A stretch of 64,000 nt of DNA from JAADHX01 sp964569385. GTDB lineage: Bacteria; Actinomycetota; Acidimicrobiia; Acidimicrobiales; Poriferisodalaceae. Both the position numbers and the translations under genes were made by a program. The notes under the pieces are model-generated. The model saw only the letters and a program-made list of their open reading frames with translations, made no database searches and was not told where the DNA came from. Every line of letters starts with the position of its first letter. The first letter of the stretch is position 1. Shown one piece after another: positions 1 through 7,788 of the stretch. The DNA lies in NCBI GenBank assembly GCA_964569385.1, contig CAZMUM010000028.1, forward strand, positions 1-64,000, given 5' to 3'.

Positions 1-341
1 TTCGAAGTCGATTTGAGCATGGCCCGAGCATTGGCATGACCAGAAAGAGCCCAAAGGGCTGAAGAATCGATCGCACCAGCGAAGTTGACATCGATGGCTG
101 CGACCGCGCACCGGACCCGGTTCAACACCTCACACAGCTCTCTAAGCGTTGGTGCAGACAGACCGTCGAAATCGATGTCGGCGGCTTCTTCAACAGCCCG
201 AACCAGATCCTTCACCGCCACCGGGGCACCAGCTGGAACGTCAACGGGAACATAACCACCATCGTCACTGCCGGCACCGGCGCCGTCCCAAACCCCGGAA
301 CGGTCAAACCCCGTACGGCGCAAAGTCTCCATCACCGACAT
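1..341 (-). CDS. DUF222/13E12-family protein, N-terminal part (runs off the window)
   Basis: An open frame reads without a stop from an ATG at 341 to the left edge, giving the first 113 residues. The stretch SAPTLRELCEVLNRVRCAVA followed by IDVNFAGAIDSSALWALSGH resembles the start of the DUF222 region of actinobacterial 13E12-type proteins, in which a helical DUF222 region precedes a C-terminal HNH nuclease domain. That nuclease part would lie outside the window. A complete gene of the same family sits at 50490-52382, so the replicon carries at least two. The family is often multicopy and its role is not settled. The start is the first good ATG; no strong ribosome site is visible. Family assignment comes from N-terminal similarity only. 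Confidence 0.6.
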   Translation of the reverse strand, partial: MSVMETLRRTGFDRSGVWDGAGAGSDDGGYVPVDVPAGAPVAVKDLVRAVEEAADIDFDGLSAPTLRELCEVLNRVRCAVAAIDVNFAGAIDSSALWALSGHANARAMLKSTS

Positions 342-733
342 CAACACACCACCAGCACAACATCAACACGTAAACATCGGATGAGCGGCGGCACGGCCAG
401 TCGTCGAGCGTCAGTGGTCTTCATGCGTTGAACCATACATAGGGGGTGTGACAGCCAGATCACGTACCTTCGTTCGAAGCGACAGAACTTCGTCAGTCGC
501 CACGGATCTGAAAGCTGCATTCGCCAAGGCTGCATCGCGGACTCGCCGAGATCGATACGATTTACGCTAACCGCGCAGACGAGCCGGGATAGCGAGATAA
601 ATCGAGCCCCGTCCTGCTGCTTGTCGATACCCTCCGGGCCTACGAAGTGTCATCGCTGCGAGTTTGCGACACCTTCGGTATCGCTCATGCGCAGACCCGT
701 CGGTTGCGATCGACCTAAGAACCGGAGAACACG
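342..733. other. Intergenic region between DUF222 gene and cysS
   Basis: This 392-base stretch separates the divergent DUF222 gene and cysS and should hold both promoters. I see no convincing coding frame, no RNA gene, no SOS box and no strong hairpin. A GGAGA sequence just before 734 can serve as ribosome site for cysS. No sigma-70-type promoter stood out on either strand. Confidence 0.4.
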
Positions 734-2137
734 TTGCTTCACCTATACGACTCGATGACCAGGAAGAAGGTCGCGTTGCCGACACGCGTCCCCGACCAGG
801 TGTCGATGTACGTCTGTGGACCAACCGTGTACGACCACCCGCACCTTGGTCACGCCCGGACGGCTCTCACGTATGACATCCTGCGCCGGTTCCTTCGCTG
901 GTCCGGCTACAAGGTGACGCTTGTTTCGAATGTGACAGACATCGACGACAACATCATCAAAAGGGCCGAGCGCGATGGCCGCACCGAGCCTGAGGTGGCC
1001 AACGAGTTCCTCGACTCCTACATTGCTCAACTCGACCGACTCGACATCGAACACCCCGACGAGCGCCCCCGCGCCACTGAGTTTGTCGACGGCATGATCC
1101 AGACCATCAAAGAACTAATCGACGCTGACGCTGCGTATGTGTCGGAGGGTCGCGGTGTCTATTTCGATGTAACCAAGGCTGCCGACTACGGCAAGCTGGC
1201 CGGCCGGAACCTCGAGCAATTGCTCGACGATGCCGGACAAAGAGTCGAGGTCGATGATGCAAAACGTTCGCCGCTCGACTTTGCTCTTTGGAAGTCGGCC
1301 AAACCAGGTGAGCCGGCATGGGACACCCCGTGGGGCCCCGGTCGTCCTGGGTGGCACACCGAGTGTGTCGCAATGTCGCTGTCGATCCTTGGCGACGGTT
1401 TCGACATACATGGTGGGGGAGACGACCTCACGTTCCCGCACCATCAGAACGAAGAAGCCCAGGCGGTAGCCGCCGGCCACACCTTCGCGCAACTGTGGAC
1501 GCACTCGGCCATGGTGAATGTTTCTGGCGAGAAGATGTCGAAGTCGCTTGGCAACTTCACCACATTGTCCGATGCCCTCGATGCTCACGATCCGAGGGCG
1601 CTTCGGTTAGCAGTGCTCCAGACGCACTACCGGTCGACGATGGAACTCGGCGAAGTCAGCCTTGGGGCCTCAGCCGAAGCGATAAAGCGCCTCGATGCTG
1701 TGGTGCGCCGGGCCAGCGCAGCGGGCATCGACCTAGGCCCCCTCGATGCTGACGTCGACCGAGCAACACTCGACCAGGACACGAGTGACCGATTCACCGC
1801 GGCCATGAACGACGACATGGCAACACCAGCGGCGCTCGACTCGATCTTTGGCGCTGTCCGCCATGCCAACTCCGCACTCGACGCCGGCAACCTCGAACTT
1901 GCAGCGACACTTGTGCGAACCACAGGTTCGTTGATGGCCGTTCTCGGACTTGTCATAGGCGCACCCGTTGACTCCGGCCACGATCGCGCTGCCATCGACG
2001 AGCTAGTTGCCAAGCGTCAGCAAGCTCGCGACAACCGAGACTTCGCCGAGGCCGACGCGTTTCGTGATGAGTTGGTAGGCCTCGGCGTGACCGTGGAGGA
2101 CACTGCGACCGGACCGATCTGGCACCGGACGACCTAG
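734..2137 (+). CDS. cysS: Cysteinyl-tRNA synthetase
   Basis: Class I aminoacyl-tRNA synthetase that activates cysteine with ATP and loads it onto tRNA-Cys in the cytoplasm. The 467-residue product has the typical CysS opening (MYVCGPTVYD), the HIGH signature as HLGH at residues 37-40 and the KMSKS loop at about 267-271. Zinc ligands are represented by Cys28, the Cys of HTECVAM near 210 and the His pair of FPHHQNE near 234. Length is normal for the family. The start is TTG, chosen because the conserved N-terminus begins there and GGAGA lies upstream. Its last bases overlap the stop codon of the convergent lexA (shared CTAG). This is the canonical CysS and not the mycothiol ligase MshC, because the full anticodon-binding C-terminal half is present. 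Confidence 0.96.
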   Translation: MLHLYDSMTRKKVALPTRVPDQVSMYVCGPTVYDHPHLGHARTALTYDILRRFLRWSGYKVTLVSNVTDIDDNIIKRAERDGRTEPEVANEFLDSYIAQLDRLDIEHPDERPRATEFVDGMIQTIKELIDADAAYVSEGRGVYFDVTKAADYGKLAGRNLEQLLDDAGQRVEVDDAKRSPLDFALWKSAKPGEPAWDTPWGPGRPGWHTECVAMSLSILGDGFDIHGGGDDLTFPHHQNEEAQAVAAGHTFAQLWTHSAMVNVSGEKMSKSLGNFTTLSDALDAHDPRALRLAVLQTHYRSTMELGEVSLGASAEAIKRLDAVVRRASAAGIDLGPLDADVDRATLDQDTSDRFTAAMNDDMATPAALDSIFGAVRHANSALDAGNLELAATLVRTTGSLMAVLGLVIGAPVDSGHDRAAIDELVAKRQQARDNRDFAEADAFRDELVGLGVTVEDTATGPIWHRTT

Positions 2138-2766
2138 AGGCGTCGGAGCACGGTGACTACACGTCCGTAGATATCGACATCTTGAGGCGCATACTCGAGC
2201 GACTGAAGCGCGGCGTTGGACGGGTGAAGCCAGATGCGTCCACCCTTGTGCTCGATCCTCTTGACCGTCGCTTCGCCGCCGGGGATTCCGGCAACTATGA
2301 CGTCACCGTTGTTGGCTAGAGGCTGACGCCTGACCACAACGAAGTCGCCATTGAGTATGCCGTCGTCGATCATCGACTCGCCGCGGACACGCAACATGAA
2401 AAGTTCGCCTTCGCCGGTCATGTCGGCCGGCATGGGCACGAGCTCTTCGACGTTTTCGTCGGCGATTACATCGGCGCCGGCGGCGACGTCGCCAAGCAGT
2501 GGCACGTGGCGGGTGGGACGGCGTTCGGCCTTGGCGAAGGACGCGCCGTCGAAGTTAACCTCGATGGCACGGGGTTTAGCTGGGTCGCGGCGCAGGTAGC
2601 CGAGTTCTTCGAGCTTTCGCAGATGCGAGTGGACCGTCGATGGCGAGTTGAGGCCAACCGCATCGCCAATCTCGCGAACAGACGGCGGGTAGCCGCGTTC
2701 TCTCACGTTCTGGTCGATGAACTCAAGGATGCCGCGATGCCGATCGGTCAATTTGGTTACTGTCAT
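2134..2766 (-). CDS. lexA: SOS transcriptional repressor LexA
   Basis: LexA represses DNA-damage genes and is inactivated by RecA-stimulated self-cleavage. The 210-residue protein has an N-terminal winged helix-turn-helix (residues 1-65, with the recognition part SPSTVHSHLRKLEELGY), the Ala96-Gly97 cleavage site in VAAGAD, and the catalytic Ser131 (GESM) and Lys169 dyad of the S24 peptidase fold. The ATG at 2766 is preferred over an in-frame upstream ATG at 2895 because GGAGAAGG lies four bases before it and LexA homologues begin here. A TTGATA-17-TATAGT promoter lies at 2913-2941 and four SOS boxes lie beyond it, so autoregulation is very likely. It is convergent with cysS and divergent from a LysM gene. 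Confidence 0.95.
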   Translation of the reverse strand: MTVTKLTDRHRGILEFIDQNVRERGYPPSVREIGDAVGLNSPSTVHSHLRKLEELGYLRRDPAKPRAIEVNFDGASFAKAERRPTRHVPLLGDVAAGADVIADENVEELVPMPADMTGEGELFMLRVRGESMIDDGILNGDFVVVRRQPLANNGDVIVAGIPGGEATVKRIEHKGGRIWLHPSNAALQSLEYAPQDVDIYGRVVTVLRRL

Positions 2767-2788
2767 GGCCTTCTCCGGGTTGATTGGG

Positions 2789-2805
2789 CACAGACTTCGT
2801 CTGTG
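2789..2805 (-). promoter_or_regulatory. Hairpin in the lexA 5' leader
   Basis: CACAGAC and GTCTGTG form a perfect 7 bp stem around a 3-base loop. It lies 22 bases upstream of the lexA start and inside the roughly 140-base leader predicted from the promoter at 2913-2941. It could influence translation or be incidental. Confidence 0.35.
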
Positions 2806-2912
2806 TTCGCCCGTGCCTAGTTCGGTTACAACGGGCACGAGATGTCGGTTGAGTGCATCGACCCGGCTGAATCTGTAGGACCCAACCGAGTGCACTGAGG
2901 TTCGTGGGCACC

Positions 2913-2941
2913 ACTATAGCGGCTTCGATCGACAATATCAA
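2913..2941 (-). promoter_or_regulatory. Predicted lexA promoter
   Basis: On the minus strand TTGATA (2941-2936) and TATAGT (2918-2913) are separated by 17 bases, close to the primary sigma consensus. Transcription would begin near 2906. The nearest SOS box begins 13 bases upstream of the -35 element. Confidence 0.6.
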
Positions 2942-2954
2942 ACACCTGTTCGTC

Positions 2955-2966
2955 GAACGAAAGTTC
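2955..2966. promoter_or_regulatory. SOS box 1 (LexA operator)
   Basis: GAACGAAAGTTC matches the Gram-positive/actinobacterial operator core GAAC-N4-GTTC exactly. It is the box closest to lexA. Confidence 0.8.
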
Positions 2967-2995
2967 TAAATATTCGACCCCCAGGCCTTGACGGC

Positions 2996-3007
2996 GAACG
3001 AGCGTTC
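2996..3007. promoter_or_regulatory. SOS box 2 (LexA operator)
   Basis: GAACGAGCGTTC matches GAAC-N4-GTTC exactly and has the favoured C before GAAC. Its start is 41 bases from the start of box 1. Confidence 0.85.
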
Positions 3008-3021
3008 TGGTCAATTGTTCC

Positions 3022-3033
3022 GAACGGACGTTC
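3022..3033. promoter_or_regulatory. SOS box 3 (LexA operator)
   Basis: GAACGGACGTTC matches GAAC-N4-GTTC exactly. Its start is 26 bases from the start of box 2. Confidence 0.85.
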
Positions 3034-3036
3034 TGG

Positions 3037-3048
3037 GAACAGTCGTTC
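3037..3048. promoter_or_regulatory. SOS box 4 (LexA operator)
   Basis: GAACAGTCGTTC matches GAAC-N4-GTTC exactly, with a G instead of C on the left flank. It starts 15 bases after box 3 and is the box nearest the LysM gene. Confidence 0.75.
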
Positions 3049-3164
3049 GAACCTGCCGGGCGATGGTTACCCAGACACATCGCACCCAGGTTAAGTGTCC
3101 CACCCCCTTGCCAGTATGAACCTCGCCAGCCCACCGATCACCCAAACGTGTTCAGGAGTCCCAG

Positions 3165-3572
3165 ATGACCGCCGCTTTCGCACCAACCCAGCACACCGCT
3201 GTTCCGTACGGGCCGCCGCGCCGTCGTCATCTGCATTCTGTACCCACCGGACTTGTCGATGATCACATCGCAGTCGTTCCGTCAAAGTCGGTCATGCGTC
3301 GCCGCCAGGCAGTTGCACTAGCGGTGGCGATTGCGATGGTTTGGCTTGTACTTCAAGCCGCGACCACCGCAACCGCACTGTTCGGACCTGCTCAGATACC
3401 TGTCGCTTCTAGCGATCCGATTGTTCATGTTGTTCAGCCAGGCGAATCTCTGTGGAGCATTGCTAGAGCGCACCAACCAAGTGGCGATATCCGTGGCTTC
3501 GTCGACCAGCTCGTAGACGCTCGGGGCAGGCCAGACGTTATTCCAGGCGAGACCATCGTGATCTCGCAGTAG
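3165..3572 (+). CDS. Membrane-anchored LysM protein, probable SOS cell-division inhibitor
   Basis: The 135-residue product has a basic cytoplasmic N-terminus, one transmembrane helix at about 48-71 and a single LysM peptidoglycan-binding domain at 87-133 (VHVVQPGESLWSIARAHQ). This architecture and its place opposite lexA match the group that includes Bacillus YneA, Corynebacterium DivS and mycobacterial Rv2719c, which are made during the SOS response and delay septation. AGGAG lies 7 bases before the ATG. The four SOS boxes at 2955-3048 lie upstream, so LexA control is strongly indicated. The division-inhibitor role is inferred from context; a general wall-binding protein remains possible. 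No catalytic domain is present. It converges with the next gene, leaving one base between stops. Confidence 0.75.
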   Translation: MTAAFAPTQHTAVPYGPPRRRHLHSVPTGLVDDHIAVVPSKSVMRRRQAVALAVAIAMVWLVLQAATTATALFGPAQIPVASSDPIVHVVQPGESLWSIARAHQPSGDIRGFVDQLVDARGRPDVIPGETIVISQ

Positions 3573-3573
3573 T

Positions 3574-4326
3574 TCAGATCATCGGAGACACGACGTAGCG
3601 AAGGAAAAGGTAGTGATCCTCGGTCAGAACATGGCGAAGCTCGAGTTCGGTCGGCATGTCGATGGGCGCGGCTCCGGTCGCGATACGTCGAGCACCTCCC
3701 CCAACCAACAGCGGAGCGACAGAGAGGCAGACCTCATCGACCAAGTTGTGTTCGAACATTTGCCCGTTGAGCCCGGGGCCGCCCTCGCAGAGCACAACGC
3801 GAGCACCAATGTTGGCCAACTGCGCCATAGCTTCGGTCAGATCGACCCTGGGTCCCGGCGTAACAACAAGGTCGGCAACTTCGGAGACCGCGTCGAGACG
3901 ATCACCATCGGCTCCTTCAGAAGTAATCACGATCGGGCGCTGATCAGCGTTGCCAGTGAACAGACGACTGTCCAGATCGAAGCTAAGCGAGTTCGACACC
4001 ACCGCAAGCCTTGCCACAGGCCAGGCACCGTTGGTGAGCCTCCTCGTTCGGGTGCTCACCGATGTCGACGTCGGCCCGTAGTCCTCAGCAATAGCGGTAC
4101 CAGACCCGACCAAGATTATGTCAGGGATGGCTCGCAGCGTTCCGAACACGTCCTTGTCGCCGGCGCTACCGAGTGGCCCAGATACGCCGTCCACCTCGAT
4201 ACCGCCATCGGCGCTCGAGATCATGTTGAGCATGATCCAAGGTCGACCGTCTCTCGCGTCGCGTTTGGCCCTGTATGCGTCGTCGGTGTCGATCTCGATT
4301 GTTGGTGCTGGCAGAATCCGGTGCAT
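3574..4326 (-). CDS. RibD C-terminal/DHFR-like pyrimidine reductase family protein
   Basis: The 250-residue protein matches the RibD C-terminal reductase fold, which uses NADPH to reduce the ribosyl group of an aminouracil phosphate in riboflavin synthesis. Recognisable parts are the start of the fold (PWIMLNMISSADGGI), the central PDIILVGSGTAIAEDYGP and the nucleotide-binding VVLCEGGPGLNGQM near 190. It lacks the deaminase half of bifunctional RibD, and no other rib gene is adjacent, so its substrate is uncertain. The ATG at 4326 is preferred to an upstream in-frame start because GGAGGTC precedes it. It is divergent from nrdJ across a long regulatory-looking interval. Confidence 0.8.
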   Translation of the reverse strand: MHRILPAPTIEIDTDDAYRAKRDARDGRPWIMLNMISSADGGIEVDGVSGPLGSAGDKDVFGTLRAIPDIILVGSGTAIAEDYGPTSTSVSTRTRRLTNGAWPVARLAVVSNSLSFDLDSRLFTGNADQRPIVITSEGADGDRLDAVSEVADLVVTPGPRVDLTEAMAQLANIGARVVLCEGGPGLNGQMFEHNLVDEVCLSVAPLLVGGGARRIATGAAPIDMPTELELRHVLTEDHYLFLRYVVSPMI

Positions 4327-4889
4327 CGCGTATTGACCTCCAAAGTCGGAATTCGAGACGTTACCAACACTCCAGACACCCGTTATCACCCACAGTGTTT
4401 CTCCACAGGGCTTGTGGAGAAACAGGGCCGATGTGTGGTCAACTCGCCGCAACTTCCAGCCTCCGATCTTGGTCCCGTTGGCCCGCGTCTATTGGCGTAT
4501 CGATGGCGGTGCGGATCCCCTTCAGGGCGAACTGCGATTGGTAGTTGGCCCCATTTTGCAGTCGCCACCCGCCGCAATCTGGTCACAGGCCGTGATGTTT
4601 GATGTCTCGGACCAAGGTCATCCACATGTGACCTGTAGTTTTTCCACAGAACTTTCCTGTCTGTCCTCTAGGCGTCCACAGGCATCTGTTCGTAGATTCT
4701 TGAACCGTGAGCAACGGCCGGGGACCGACGGAATAGTCAAATGGGTCCACATGCGGGCTGCATCGGATTCCAATAGTGACGACCATCACGGTCGGTGCTG
4801 TTTGTTTCCACCTGTCAGACCCCGGCCGTCGCCACAGACCTACAAACAATCAAACATTTCAGGGTGCATCGTCACCGCCAGGAGTATTT
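4327..4889. promoter_or_regulatory. Long divergent intergenic region with DnaA-box-like sites
   Basis: This 563-base region between the reductase gene and nrdJ has no credible gene. It contains six TCCACA-type nonamers: TTCTCCACA at 4399-4407, its inverted copy at 4413-4421, TCATCCACA at 4618-4626, TTTTCCACA at 4640-4648, GCGTCCACA at 4672-4680 and GGGTCCACA at 4743-4751. The actinobacterial DnaA box is TTGTCCACA; the sites differ from it by one or two bases. No clear sigma-70-type promoter was found. Confidence 0.5.
4396..4424. repeat. Perfect 12 bp inverted repeat
   Basis: TGTTTCTCCACA (4396-4407) and TGTGGAGAAACA (4413-4424) are exact inverted copies with a GGGCT spacer. They bring two DnaA-box-like sequences face to face 70 bases upstream of the reductase start. 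It could be an operator, or a hairpin in the leader of the minus-strand transcript. Confidence 0.6.
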
Positions 4890-7628
4890 ATGTCGATCGC
4901 CCCTGACCGCCACTCGCTGGGTCTACGGCGCCACTTCACCATCGAAGGCATCTCGCCGTTCGACGAGGTCGAATGGGAACTCCGCGACGCCAGGCTTACT
5001 GATTGGCGCGACGGCTCGGTCAGCTTCGAGCAGCTCGACGTTGAATTCCCAAAGGCGTGGTCGCTCAACGCCAGCACAATCGTGGCTCAGAAGTATTTCC
5101 GCGGTCCCAAGGGCGATCCAGCCCGCGAATCGAGCCTTCGCCAAGTCATCGACCGCGTTGTTGACACCATTGTCGAGTGGGGTCGCCTCGATGACTACTT
5201 CGTCGACGACGTCGAGGCCACAACATTTGCCGAGGAGTTGCGATGGTTGCTCCTGCACCAACGGGTCGCCTTTAACTCGCCCGTGTGGTTCAACATTGGT
5301 GTCGAGGGTGTTCCGCAGCAGGCATCGGCGTGTTTCATCCTCAGCGTCGACGACACCATGGACGACATCCTTAACTGGTATGTCGAAGAAGGAAAGATCT
5401 TTCAAGGCGGGTCAGGGTCTGGTGTCAACCTGTCTCGGATTCGGGCTTCGATGGAACTGATCAAGGGCGGCGGAGAGGCCTCTGGGCCCGTCAGCTTCAT
5501 GAGGGGCGCCGATGCGTCGGCAGGCACCATCAAGTCCGGAGGTAAAACACGTCGAGCAGCCAAGATGGTCATTCTCGACGCGGATCACCCCGACATCGAG
5601 CAGTTCGTCTGGTGCAAGGCGATCGAGGAGCGCAAAGCCAGAGTGCTACGCGATGCAGGGTTCGAGATGGACCTCGACGGCGCCGACAGCCACTCAACGC
5701 AGTACCAAAACGCCAACAACTCCGTTCGGTTAACCGACGAGTTCATGCTCGCAGTCGACAACGACGAGCCGTGGGATCTCACCGCCAGACTCGATGGCAA
5801 AGTGATCGAAACGGTCCGTGCTCGCGATGTGTTCAGGTCGATCGCCGAAGCCGCCTGGGAATGTGCCGACCCTGGCCTCCAGTTCGACACCACGATCAAT
5901 CGTTGGCACACAACGCCAACAGCAGGTCGTATCAACGCAAGCAACCCATGCTCTGAGTACCTGCACCTAGACAACTCGGCTTGCAACCTGGCCAGCCTCA
6001 ACCTCATCACGTTTCTGAGCGACGACCTCAACTTCGATATTGTTGGTTTTCAGCAAGCGATTCGGCTCACGTTCACCGCCATGGACATTCTGGTTGGCCA
6101 TGCCGACTACCCGACCGAACAGATCGGCGAGACGTCGCGCAACTATCGCCAGCTAGGTCTCGGGTTCACAAACCTCGGTGCGACGCTCATGGCAATGGGG
6201 ATCCCGTATGACTCCGATCGGGGGCGATCCTTCGCCGCGGCCATCAGTGCCCTCATGGGCGGCACCGCATACGCAACGTCGGCCGACCTTGCTGCCCGTC
6301 TCGAACCGTTCGCCGGGTTCGCCGCTGACGCCGCCGCCACGGTTGCTGTTCTGACCGCACACCGCAACGCCGTTGCCGACATCGACACCGAAACCGTCGA
6401 CATCGGCTTGCTGACCGCCGCCCAGCAGGCATGGGACAACGCCGTCGACGGGGCCGAGCGCGTCGGAGTCCGAAACGCTCAAGCGACCGTTCTGGCCCCT
6501 ACCGGCACCATCTCGTTCATGATGGATTGCGACACGACCGGTATCGAACCCGACCTTGGGCTCGTAAAGATGAAGAAGCTCGTTGGTGGCGGCACGATGT
6601 CGATTGTTAACCAGACCTTGACGCGGGCCCTCGAGCAACTCGGCTATGACAAATCGGCCGTCGAGTCCATTGGTAGGCATGTGCTTGGGTCGGGTTCCAT
6701 CGTGGATGCTCCCGGTCTCGACCCCGCCCACTTGCCGGTATTTGCATGTTCGATGGGTGACAACATCATCGACTACATGGGCCACGTTGCGATGATGGCC
6801 GCAGTTCAACCGTTCCTATCGGGAGCTATTTCCAAAACCGTCAACCTGCCCGAATCTGCCACCGTCGACGAAATTGAAACTCTTCACCTTGAGGCCTGGA
6901 AGTTAGGGCTGAAGGCCGTTGCGGTGTATCGCGACAACTGCAAGGTTGGCCAACCATTGTCCACCGGTGCCGTCGACTCAGCAGCCAACAGCGGCTCCGA
7001 CAGCGTCGACTCGCCCGCGCCCTCATCTGCGTCGCCTCCGCCCAAGCGCGAAAACCTGCCCCGAACCAGAAGTAGTAGAACATTTTCGTTCCGCGTCGCT
7101 GACTGCCACGGCTTCATGACCGTCGGTCAATACGACGACGGCCGTCCAGGCGAGATCTTCCTAACAGTGGCCAAGCAGGGTTCAACGCTCGCTGGAATCA
7201 TGGATGCGTTCGCTATTTCGGTCAGCCACGGGCTTCAGTACGGAGTTCCACTCCGGGCCTATGTCGAGGCCTACGCCAACGTCAGATTCGAACCGGCTGG
7301 AATCACCGACGACCCCGATCTCCGAATTGCCTCTTCGCTCGTCGACTATCTCTTCCGTCGGCTGGCCCTTGAGTACCTGACCATCAACGAACGTCAGTCT
7401 CTCGGAATCTTGTCTACCGACGAACGAACCGAACCAACTCTTCCAGGGTTCGAAACTGTGGCCGTGCCTACATCTACCGGAACTGACCTCTCCTCGACGC
7501 CAGCAGTGCCAGTAGCAGCGAGGGGAAACTCCGCCGCCCCGCTGTGCTTCACGTGCGGCGACGTCATGAGTCGAGCGGGATCTTGTTACACGTGCCGCTC
7601 ATGTGGATCCACCAGCGGTTGCAGTTGA
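4890..7628 (+). CDS. nrdJ: Adenosylcobalamin-dependent (class II) ribonucleotide reductase
   Basis: This enzyme reduces ribonucleotides to deoxyribonucleotides using adenosylcobalamin to make the thiyl radical, so it needs no oxygen and no separate radical subunit. The 912-residue protein has the opening region with NSPVWFNIG, the active-site Cys of QASACFIL near 145, NPCSEYLHLDNSACNLASLN near 350 and PTGTISFMMDCDTTGIEPD near 540. A C-terminal tail carries paired cysteines (CFTCGDVMSRAGSCYTCRSC) that re-reduce the active site. A less conserved linker lies around 690-725. Length is normal for the NrdJ group. AGGAG precedes the ATG at 4890, so the longer upstream frame was rejected. The preceding region contains DnaA-box-like sites. 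No nrdR is seen in the window. Confidence 0.95.
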   Translation: MSIAPDRHSLGLRRHFTIEGISPFDEVEWELRDARLTDWRDGSVSFEQLDVEFPKAWSLNASTIVAQKYFRGPKGDPARESSLRQVIDRVVDTIVEWGRLDDYFVDDVEATTFAEELRWLLLHQRVAFNSPVWFNIGVEGVPQQASACFILSVDDTMDDILNWYVEEGKIFQGGSGSGVNLSRIRASMELIKGGGEASGPVSFMRGADASAGTIKSGGKTRRAAKMVILDADHPDIEQFVWCKAIEERKARVLRDAGFEMDLDGADSHSTQYQNANNSVRLTDEFMLAVDNDEPWDLTARLDGKVIETVRARDVFRSIAEAAWECADPGLQFDTTINRWHTTPTAGRINASNPCSEYLHLDNSACNLASLNLITFLSDDLNFDIVGFQQAIRLTFTAMDILVGHADYPTEQIGETSRNYRQLGLGFTNLGATLMAMGIPYDSDRGRSFAAAISALMGGTAYATSADLAARLEPFAGFAADAAATVAVLTAHRNAVADIDTETVDIGLLTAAQQAWDNAVDGAERVGVRNAQATVLAPTGTISFMMDCDTTGIEPDLGLVKMKKLVGGGTMSIVNQTLTRALEQLGYDKSAVESIGRHVLGSGSIVDAPGLDPAHLPVFACSMGDNIIDYMGHVAMMAAVQPFLSGAISKTVNLPESATVDEIETLHLEAWKLGLKAVAVYRDNCKVGQPLSTGAVDSAANSGSDSVDSPAPSSASPPPKRENLPRTRSSRTFSFRVADCHGFMTVGQYDDGRPGEIFLTVAKQGSTLAGIMDAFAISVSHGLQYGVPLRAYVEAYANVRFEPAGITDDPDLRIASSLVDYLFRRLALEYLTINERQSLGILSTDERTEPTLPGFETVAVPTSTGTDLSSTPAVPVAARGNSAAPLCFTCGDVMSRAGSCYTCRSCGSTSGCS

Positions 7629-7788
7629 TCGCGCCCCGGTCAGAGACCCAGAGTGGTGAAGTGACCGCAAAGAGGAGTGGAGTATACCACTTGGTGTGGT
7701 TGGGTAAAGGCATGGTGCGCGTAGGGTCTCGACTTCGACTAGATTCGCACCACGCGTGCGAGAAAAGATTTGTAATGAGGAGACCTCA

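Noticed and set aside
4396..4424. Palindrome as an NrdR box upstream of nrdJ
   Set aside because: The sequence does not resemble the ACAC-W-A-T-A-T-W-GTGT type NrdR box and lies almost 500 bases from the nrdJ start, so I treated it as a DnaA-like or unknown operator.
4399..4751. Cluster of DnaA-like boxes as the replication origin
   Set aside because: No dnaA, dnaN or rpmH gene is nearby, no AT-rich unwinding region is seen, and the boxes are imperfect.
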